From NCBI RefSeq assembly GCF_016545825.1, contig NC_052621.1, positions 21,602,940 through 21,666,939 on the forward strand: a stretch of DNA of 64,000 nucleotides, in the 5' to 3' direction. A program made the translations under genes and the position numbers. The stretch comes from Eucalyptus grandis (taxonomy: Eukaryota > Streptophyta > Magnoliopsida > Myrtales > Myrtaceae). The notes beneath the pieces are model-generated. The model was given only the letters and a program-made list of their open reading frames with translations. It had not been told where the DNA came from and made no database searches. This document shows, in pieces, positions 11,381 through 18,205 of this stretch (position 1 is its first letter; each line of letters opens with the position of its first letter).

Positions 11381-12130
11381 TTTTCGCATGAACCGCCTGA
11401 GTCAGAATCTTGTGAGAGCTTGCATGCATGTTTTGAGTTCGATTTCGACTTTTATTTCTTCATGAAAGTTGTATCCAACATCTTAAACTACAACATACTA
11501 AAATTTGGTGCAAAATGATGGAGATTTAATGGGTCAAACTCTCATCCTACGGAGATACTAGATCTGGAATGTTTTCGCATGAACCGCCTGAGCCAGAATC
11601 TTGTGAGAGCTTGCATGCATGTTTTGAGTTCGATTTTGACTTTTATTTCTTCATGAAAGTTGTATCCAACATCTTATACTACAACATACTAAAATTTGGT
11701 ACAACATTATGGAGATTTATGTGGTCAAACTCTCATCCTACGGAGACACTAGATCTGGAACTGTTTTGCTGACCTTGTGGTAGATTTGTTGTTGCATGTT
11801 GATTTTTATCAAGAATCTCTCTTCTACTTCTTGATGAAAATTGTAGAGAAAATCTTAAAGACTAACATACTCAAATTTTAAGTAAAATGAACAAGTATAG
11901 CCTAGTGAATCGACCTACTCTTGAAGACGGTAAATCTGGAGACGCGGTACTGGACACCCGAGACTTCATGGACCCATATAGAGACTGTTCTTTGGAAATT
12001 TGACTTAGATACCTTCATGAAAATTGTATGGTACCTCTTGAAGTAAAACATATCCAAATTTCAGAGGAAACGAAGAAGAATAAGTGGGTAAAAACTCGGT
12101 ATTTCGGAGATGACTACACTGGACGTTTCG
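11381..12130 (+). repeat. ~191-bp tandem repeat, two good copies then decayed ones
   Basis: TTTTCGCATGAACCGCCTGA starts at 11381 and again at 11572. The units are almost identical for ~190 nt. Two weaker copies follow around 11762 and 11950, recognisable by TTCATGAAAATTGTA and CTAACATACTCAAATTT-type cores. The minus-strand units carry matching arrays (27330-28150 and 45570-46200). Confidence 0.75.
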
Positions 12131-12727
12131 GTATAAGGACCAGAAGCTTCGAACGACTATAGTAAATTATCTAAAACGAATCTGGCCTATAAGTCTCATG
12201 AAAAATCTACTTTAGTGGCTTAACTATAACCTGGTAAAATTTCATAATTTTCGGAGGTCGTTTGGGTATTTTAATCGAATTATTTCAAAAATTGCGCATT
12301 CTGTTTTTATCCGAAATTGCATGCTGTGATTGTGTGAATGATATCTTTTGTGTGGAACTTTATTGGCCATGTGTTTTCCATGAAATCATTATCTTACTGT
12401 CTTGTTTATCATATGCCTTAATCTCATGATTTTTGGGAATCATATGGATATTTAATTTAAATATTTTCAAAAATGGTGTAAGCTGGAATTTAAATAAATT
12501 CCAAAAAGGCATGATAAATGGACTATTTGAATGGTACAAATTCCATAAACCTGATTTTTTTATGAATGATTGCGTCTTGCTGCATGTATGATGATGACTG
12601 ATGATGCATGTATAGATCAAAGGATGAAAGTGATTTTGTTTGCCATTACATCATGTGCCATGTTAAGTTGAGACCTAAATTGGTAAACATGAATAATGAT
12701 AAATGAGGAAACTGTTTGTGGCAGATG

Positions 12728-13010
12728 ATAATGCCCTGGGAGTATCAGGATGCCCGGGATGGGGGGTGCCGGATGCCCGGAATGTATAGAGATACATGGC
12801 CGAATGGCCCTGGGAGTATCAGGATGCCCGGAATGGTTGGGTGCCGGAAGCCTCGGAGGTCTTTGCCCGAGGGGATGCCTCGTAATGCCAATTGGGATGC
12901 GAGATGCCCGGAATGTGGGGGTGTCGGATGCCCGGTAGCCTTAAATGGCTGAATGCCGGAGGTTTTTCTCGCGATGCCAGGATGGGGCGCGAGTGTAAAG
13001 TATGGGATGA
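12728..13010 (+). repeat. CpG-rich ATGCCCGGA repeat block, unit 2
   Basis: Repeated GGATGCCCGGAATG and GGGAGTATCAGGATGCC cores recur at irregular spacing. One near-exact ~60-nt repeat starts at 12731 and 12800. It holds the same position as the blocks in the three sibling units, between the long leader region and the ATG-rich VNTR. Confidence 0.75.
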
Positions 13011-13078
13011 AATTGATGATCCCGAGAAAGAGTGATGTGGTGATCGAATTGAAAGTTAAAAGTGGAAATTGAATCATG

Positions 13079-13345
13079 CATATATGACATGATATGATGA
13101 TGATCACCTATGGCATGATGACATGTATATAAGATATGATGATGATATGCATATATGACATGATATGATGATGATCACCTATGGCATGATGACATGTATA
13201 TAAGATATGATGATGATATGCACATATGACATGATATGATGATGATCACCTATGGCATGATGACATGTATATAAGATATGATGATGATATGCATATATGA
13301 CATGATATGATGATGATCACCTATGGCATGATGACATGTGATGAA
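13079..13345 (+). repeat. 71-bp VNTR, ~3.7 copies
   Basis: CATATATGACATGATATGAT begins at 13079, 13150, 13221 (one base changed) and 13292, an exact 71-bp period. The unit is rich in ATGATG. The copies are nearly identical, so expansion was recent relative to the LTR. Confidence 0.9.
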
Positions 13346-13375
13346 GATGTATGATGGTATATGCATGGCTTCGAG

Positions 13376-13502
13376 GTAAGTATGCTTGGATGCATGAGTG
13401 ACATGTATGATGTTGTGATTGTATTGTATGATGCATTGAGTGGTTATTGGATTCCTTTACCTGCTGAGTGGTTGTACTCACCTTCGGGGACTAACATTTC
13501 AG
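13376..13502 (+). other. Predicted 127-nt intron in LTR unit 2
   Basis: The donor is GAG/GTAAGT, and the acceptor is ACTAACATTTCAG with an ideal CTAAC branch-like sequence close to it. Joining ATG CAT GGC TTC GAG to ATT AGG ATG CCG keeps frame with the ORF at 13509. The unit at 25273 has the same donor and acceptor in frame (intron 25964-26092, 129 nt). The unit at 43376 keeps the donor but has CAG changed to CGG at the acceptor. Plant introns of this size are normal. Splicing is inferred. Confidence 0.5.
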
Positions 13503-13508
13503 ATTAGG

Positions 13509-13760
13509 ATGCCGCTCCTCGCTGTCACGCGGGGCGTATTTTACGGCCTTCCTTCAGATGTAGAGGTCGAGTGTGCGGAGATCGACTGTCCCACCATTCC
13601 TGGACTGACTTTTATTCGAGTGCGATGTTTAGTTATGTATGATGTGGGCCTAGCTAGGGGCCCTATTGTCCAAGAGTTCATATCCATCCATGTTCGTCGA
13701 GATGGAGCGATGCGTGGGATGTTGCCGCCACCACCGCCTGATGCACCGGGATGGGTGTGA
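13509..13760 (+). CDS. LTR-borne conserved 83-aa protein (copy A), unknown function
   Basis: The ORF opens at a Met conserved in position in four units and ends TGA. Key features are VTRGVFYGLPSDVEVE near residues 6-21, paired Cys at ~22 and ~27 plus a Cys at ~40, and a C-terminal VQEFISIHVRRDG followed by a run of prolines and DAPGWV. There is no signal peptide or membrane span. Compared by hand with the copy at 43806-44057, about 31 codons differ synonymously and 16 change the residue, with no indel. Against 25703-25954 the counts are about 19 and 11. That pattern indicates past protein-level selection. It is the likely last exon, with AATAAA 189 nt after the stop. No known domain is recognised; it may be a fragment of a longer spliced protein. 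Confidence 0.6.
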   Translation: MPLLAVTRGVFYGLPSDVEVECAEIDCPTIPGLTFIRVRCLVMYDVGLARGPIVQEFISIHVRRDGAMRGMLPPPPPDAPGWV

Positions 13761-13948
13761 GGGCCCATGCGTGAGAAGTAGGAGCTGCAACTTTTTGGGA
13801 TGTTAGCCGACACTAGCTGATGGGAGATCTTGCACGTTAGTAGTAGTGGGTCGAGTGTTTCTTTTTGGGTTTATGGCCGAGTGTGGCTTCATGTCGTGGC
13901 CTTTCTTTTGATGTACCGACCCAAGGAAACCCATCTTGAAAATATGTA

Positions 13949-13954
13949 AATAAA
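13949..13954 (+). terminator. Poly(A) signal AATAAA, unit 2
   Basis: AATAAA lies in the conserved context ATGTAAATAAAGTG. The equivalent signals are at 14456-14461 (unit 1), 25512-25517 (unit 3, minus) and 43610-43615 (unit 4, minus), always 170-191 nt from the ORF stop. This would mark the end of R in the LTR. Confidence 0.55.
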
Positions 13955-14198
13955 GTGACGTGGCTTTGTCTTTTCTCATGATGATTAGTGGTGTGCAATT
14001 GTATCATGGTTGTTGGGGGTGGGGAGATGGAGATATTATATTTTGCTTCCGCTAATGAGTCGCGATGGGACCGTTTTCAAAAAAAAAAAATGTGTCTATG
14101 ATTTACGACGCTTCTTCTAAGAGATGTGGCTAGTGTTCCATTAGATGTAACGTCAGGTGCCTGTGGTGACCCTAGGTGGTTCAGGGTGTCACATGTAG

Positions 14199-14284
14199 TC
14201 CAGGAGTTCCTGTCCATGCATGTTCGTCGCGACGGGATCATGATGGGGTTGCTGCTGCCGCCACCAGCCGATGCACCGAGCTAG
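14199..14284 (+). pseudogene. LTR-borne ORF, unit 1, 3' part
   Basis: The frame resumes after the second TGTAG copy: VQEFLSMHVRRDG, then a Pro-rich end and a TAG at 14282-14284. It stops two codons early relative to the GWV ending of the other copies. AATAAA follows at 14456-14461. Confidence 0.6.
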
Positions 14285-14633
14285 GTGTGATTGTGCGTGT
14301 GATGGGTAGCGGATGACACTTTTTGGATAGCCGACATTGGATGATGGATTGGTGTGCATGACTGATGTGGGGTCGGGTACTTTTGGTTATAGCCGAGCTT
14401 AGTAAAGCCTTGGCCTTTTGATGGACCGACTCATGATGTCCATCAAAGTTATGTAAATAAAAGTGGTTCGGCTATAACTTATATATGAAATGTGTAGTTG
14501 GTGTACATTGCATTGCATTATCTTGATGAGCATGGGCTAGGGAGATTTTGATTATGTTTCCGCTATATGAACTACATTGGGACCGATTTAAATGATATAA
14601 ACCCCCAGGATTTATGGACCCATTATAATTCAG

Positions 14634-14644
14634 TGGTATCAGAG
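14634..14644 (+). other. PBS-like sequence inside unit 1
   Basis: TGGTATCAGAG followed by TGACATG resembles the tRNA-Met primer-binding site at 1374, but it lies ~80 nt before the right end of unit 1. It hints that unit 1 joins a 5' LTR plus leader to the end of a 3' LTR through a large deletion. Confidence 0.45.
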
Positions 14645-14724
14645 TGACATGTTATTAGGACAAGTGAAAGGTAAGCGAACTGTGGCGACCCTAACGGATT
14701 GGGGGCCGTTTCGGGGGTGCTATA

Positions 14725-15335
14725 GGTAATGGCTAGGTAAAATCGCTTGTGACGTGACTCATGTGTGAATGATGAAATGTATCATCTAATGGCCATGTGC
14801 ATCGTGTATATCATGCTGAATTATAATGTGTAGGGTATGACATACCAGGTAAGGATGTATGCGAATCGACAGTTGCCTGTTCAAATTGTGTGGTTGTGCT
14901 TAGGCATCCCCTAAGACATATTTTCTTCCTGATCGGGTCTTAGGGAGTAGAACTCGCTGAGACATTGTCTCACTGGTTATTGAATAACCATTTTCAGGTC
15001 CATAGATGGTGTTGGTAAAGGACCAAGAGCCCGGAGTTCGTGAGGTGAAGTCCAAAGAATCGATGACCATGTCCGACTAGCTAGTCGTAGACAATTCTTT
15101 TTGTAGGGAGCCGATTCCTTTCGGTAAACCTTTGTGTATAGACCTAGGTGTTTATAAAAATGTATATTTTGTAAAAGTTGGCCCTGCTTTTCTATCTCAT
15201 TGTATTGTTGTCTGGGGATTTTATATATACTTCCGCATGCATATTTAAATGAATGGGTCGGCAATGCATCCTGGGACATCGCTATTTAATCAACCAAAAA
15301 GGGATGGACACGTGCTCGGAGGATTGGGGCGTAAC
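14725..15335 (+). repeat. 3' LTR of the Tekay-like element, right part
   Basis: This is the continuation of the LTR interrupted at 8137, aligned with 751-1362 of the 5' LTR. It includes the acceptor-like ACCATTTTCAG and the 24-codon ORF (15006-15080). It ends about GCGTAAC (5' copy: GCGTGAC); the exact last base is uncertain because the next bases (TTCCC) match by chance. Confidence 0.85.
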
Positions 15336-16482
15336 TTTCCCCTAACTTTTTATTCCCATATATAAAAAGGAAAAGAGTGCAAACTCAAAAGATCACACCA
15401 AAATTGTGCACAATTCGAAGTATAATAGAATATCTGAATTCGACTTAGAATGATGTCTCTCATTCATATTTTACATTATAATGGCCTCTATTTATTATAT
15501 CGACGAAATAGAGCTTACGCAATACTTTCATTGAAATGAGAAATACCAACTTTTGAAGTGTCCCTTTTACAAACAAAATTTTTCCATAGCAAACATTATA
15601 AATTCCCTTAGTTTCATTCAAAAAGATATTATTTCCCAAGGGATAGCTAGATTGGATCAGCGGAAACATCGGAATTGCTCCTGTAGGAAGGCTCCGGTGT
15701 GTCTCACCATATGAGGGGCAGTTTAGTTGCAATCATACGAGAAACGCTGCTGCCATCCATAGCTGGTAGATTACGAAGTTCTTAATTCCAAACGCTGAAA
15801 ATTAACTTATGGGTCATTTCAATACTGAGCACATGATGGGCTTCTGTCCACTAATTGTTGTCATATATCATACTTCCATTTTCTTGGGGCATATGATAGC
15901 TGGATTATGTTCCCAATAATGAAATCGGAGGACAATTCTGGGTTTAGAGAAGATGATAATCCCATAATTTTTCAAAGACGATCCCCTCAAGTGTTGAAAA
16001 TCTGATGTTGCATCACACTTGCGATTAAAGTTTTTTAAAAATTTATAACACTCCAAGTGAATGATCGAAAGTTATAACACCCAAGTGAGTGTTATCTGAA
16101 AGTCATGGCACTCAAGTGATTGGAAAAACTAGTTATGGTACTTAAGTGATTGCTGAACGAAAATTATGACACTTGTCGAATCCTTATCCCAAAAATGACA
16201 AATCAAGTTGCAATTGGTAAGGCTTGGGAGAGGCTGTTAAGCAGTGTAAGAGCCATCTCATAAAAGATTTATATGCACCACCTAGCAATTAGTTAAATCC
16301 CTTGGTATTTACTTTAGGCAAGTAGCGATACAGAGTTTTCACAATTTCAGACGGGACAAAGAATTTCAAACGAGATAAAATATTTTATTCATATGGCGTT
16401 TCTCTTGGCATTCCAACACTGCTATGATTAATAAACACTAAAACAGTTTACACAAAAAAATCTCATAGAAATTGTTGACAAA
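15336..16482. repeat. Repeat R-X copy 1, left part
   Basis: It aligns in the same orientation with 23800-24890, from a TATATAAAAAG TATA-like start (15358; 23813) onward. Minus-strand frames of 62-72 codons at 15868-16056 and 24313-24528 look alike, but the differences are not concentrated at third positions, so I do not call them genes. A minus-strand KFIGPYEIVKT stretch in copy 2 resembles the tail of gypsy pol, so the family may be a decayed LTR element. The left edge abuts the Tekay 3' LTR and the right edge is cut by the LINE. Confidence 0.6.
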
Positions 16483-16919
16483 CTTTTTCTCTCAATATGC
16501 AGAGCGCCTTCCTACCACCATGGTAGTTTGCTGTCCTGAAACCCTATTTGCCATTTTCACTTGACCTTTCTTGCAATTTCCTGCAAATCTCGGCTGATTG
16601 TGTTCCCCATCGCAGGCTCTGATGGCCTATTTCACCGATTCTCTTCATTAGGTCGTCCACCCATAAACCCCTTTTAACCAGTATCCCTTTTCGCTTTCTG
16701 TTTCTCTGATTTTGACTTCCTTGGAGCTTCATCGTACTTCGATGGTTGCTGTGACCCTCATCCACTAAGCTCCTCTTCGCTTAATCCTCTTCATCGGCAC
16801 TTTCCTGCTTGACAATTACCCTTCTCAGTACATGCATGGATTCGGACTTTGTTCGCTGGCTTGCTATTGACCTAGGCGTCATTTGGATTATTCTTCTATC
16901 TTAACAGAACTTTGGCCAG

Positions 16920-18205
16920 ATGGACACCCCTGGCGAGGAACAAGACCCGCGACTTGCTGCCCTATGTGACCAACTGGGTCGACTGTGGCATCAGCAGGAG
17001 ATTGACGACTGGGACGATCTGCCACCTGTGGAAAAGGTCGAAGAATGTAAGTTGCTACTGGTCAGTAAAATCCAATCCAACCCTTCTATCAATGTCAAAG
17101 CGTTTCAGAATACCTTAAAAAGGATATGGAGAACTGAACAAGTTGAAATTACTCAACGCGAGGGTGACATCTATGTTGCTAAGTTTAAGTTAGAGGATGA
17201 AAAACAGAGGATACAAGAAGGCGGACCTTGGCTATTTTCTGGCCATTTGGTCATTTTTAAACCACGGATACCGAACATGCCGCTGCACTGCTATGATTTT
17301 TCAACCTGTGCTTTTTGGGTACAACTTTATGGTTTGCCGCTCGAATGGTACTCCAAAACTATGATCTCCAGAGCTGTTAAAAATACTAGCAAGGTGATTG
17401 CTATCAAGTTGGATTCTAAAGAGGGTGTAACTGCTAGGACTGGTAAAGTTCGGGTAGAGATAAACCTGAGAAAACCACTAAAAATAGGACAACTTCTACG
17501 CATAGGGAAGAAGCCAATTTGGCTTGACTTCAGGTATGAACGGCTCCCACACTTATGCTATTCTTGTGGTATAATAGGTCATCATGCAATGTCCTGTAAG
17601 GAGGTTCCTTTTACTGAAGCAAAAATGGAAGGGAGAGAAAAAAAATGCCTTACGGTCAATGGTTGAGGGCCGAGGTAAAAGAGTTTAGTCCATATTGGAA
17701 AGCATTTTATGAGGAGCACCAACTTACCGACGATAAGTTTGTTCCAGAGACCCCTCCATCATCTCATTTGAATCCAACAATGCTGCCATACGTTGCACGA
17801 CCCCCTACAATGCAACCGCACCCCACACAAGGAAGGACAGGTCAGCTTCCAGAGCCTGGTGACACATCCACTAGTGTTGTAATCTATGTACCTGACCAGG
17901 GGAAGCATTGTCAGATTTCAGAGCAATCGCTATCAACTTCCAAATGCCCTGTTCCAACTGAAGCACACATCACTAAGCAGTTAGTAATGGAGACTCCAGC
18001 TCATAAGAAGATAAAGACTACAAGGCTCTCCACCAGAACAACAGTGGCTAAGAAAATTAAGAGATACACCCCATATGATTCACCAAACATCACAGCAACA
18101 GCTATAGATGACCGACAACTTATGGACACTCCTATTCAATTGGCTACTCAGGCTGGAGAATGGGCGATGGCGGCTGGCCCTCAACAGTCGCCTTTACACA
18201 AATGA
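16920..18205 (+). pseudogene. LINE ORF1: DUF4283-type RNA-binding protein with zinc knuckle
   Basis: ATG 16920 opens a 248-codon frame with the DUF4283-like fold of plant LINE ORF1 (GGPWLFSGHLVIFK; FWVQLYGLPLEWY). It continues into a knuckle CYSCGIIGHHAMSC (C-X2-C-X4-H-X4-C, 17561-17602) that would bind element RNA. The frame ends at 17666, but the protein clearly continues in another frame from ~17650 (PYGQWLRAEVKEFSPYW). The switch lies at a run of eight A at 17638-17645, so a one-base slip or a programmed shift is likely. The C-terminal part is Pro/Thr/Lys-rich. Its TGA (18203-18205) overlaps the ORF2 ATG as ATGA. Confidence 0.8.

Larger units (their letters stand above)
10554..14193 (+). 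mobile_element. LTR-type unit 2 (solo-LTR-like, 3.64 kb)
   Basis: It begins TGTGGCATCCC and ends GGGTGTCACA, with perfect 5-bp TSDs TGTAG at 10549-10553 and 14194-14198. It has no gag-pol, so a solo LTR of a gypsy-type element is the simplest reading. In order it holds an ATAAAAGG box and GA-rich leader (11069-11255), ~191-bp repeats (11381-12130), a CpG-rich block, a 71-bp VNTR, an intron-like segment (13376-13502), the 83-codon ORF (13509-13760), AATAAA (13949-13954) and ~240 nt of U5-like sequence. It sits inside the ORF of unit 1 in the same orientation. Closely related units lie at 25273-28983 and 43376-47067, both reversed. Confidence 0.85.
8137..14724 (+). mobile_element. LTR-type unit 1 (solo LTR or deletion derivative), itself interrupted
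   Basis: It starts TGTGGCATCC and is flanked by GGTAA at 8132-8136 and 14725-14729. The interrupted Tekay LTR resumes at once on the right, so this is a clean insertion with 5-bp TSD. The right end reads GTGCTATA where a relative has GTGTCACA, consistent with transition decay. After removing the nested unit 10554-14193 it is ~2.95 kb. It lacks gag-pol. It carries TATATATAA (8435-8443), a GA-rich leader (8695-8785), a CpG-rich repeat (9836-10030), a splice-acceptor-like site (~10380-10385), a conserved ORF (10394-10553 plus 14199-14284) and AATAAA (14456-14461). A PBS-like sequence near its right end suggests it may be a deletion derivative rather than a simple solo LTR. Confidence 0.8.

Noticed and set aside
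13079..13345. Regularly spaced repeat that could be taken for a CRISPR array
   Set aside because: The 71-bp units are contiguous with no unique spacers, in a plant genome.
15868..16056. Minus-strand ORF shared with 24313-24528 as a conserved gene
   Set aside because: Differences between the two copies are not enriched at third codon positions, so this is repeat homology and not protein constraint.
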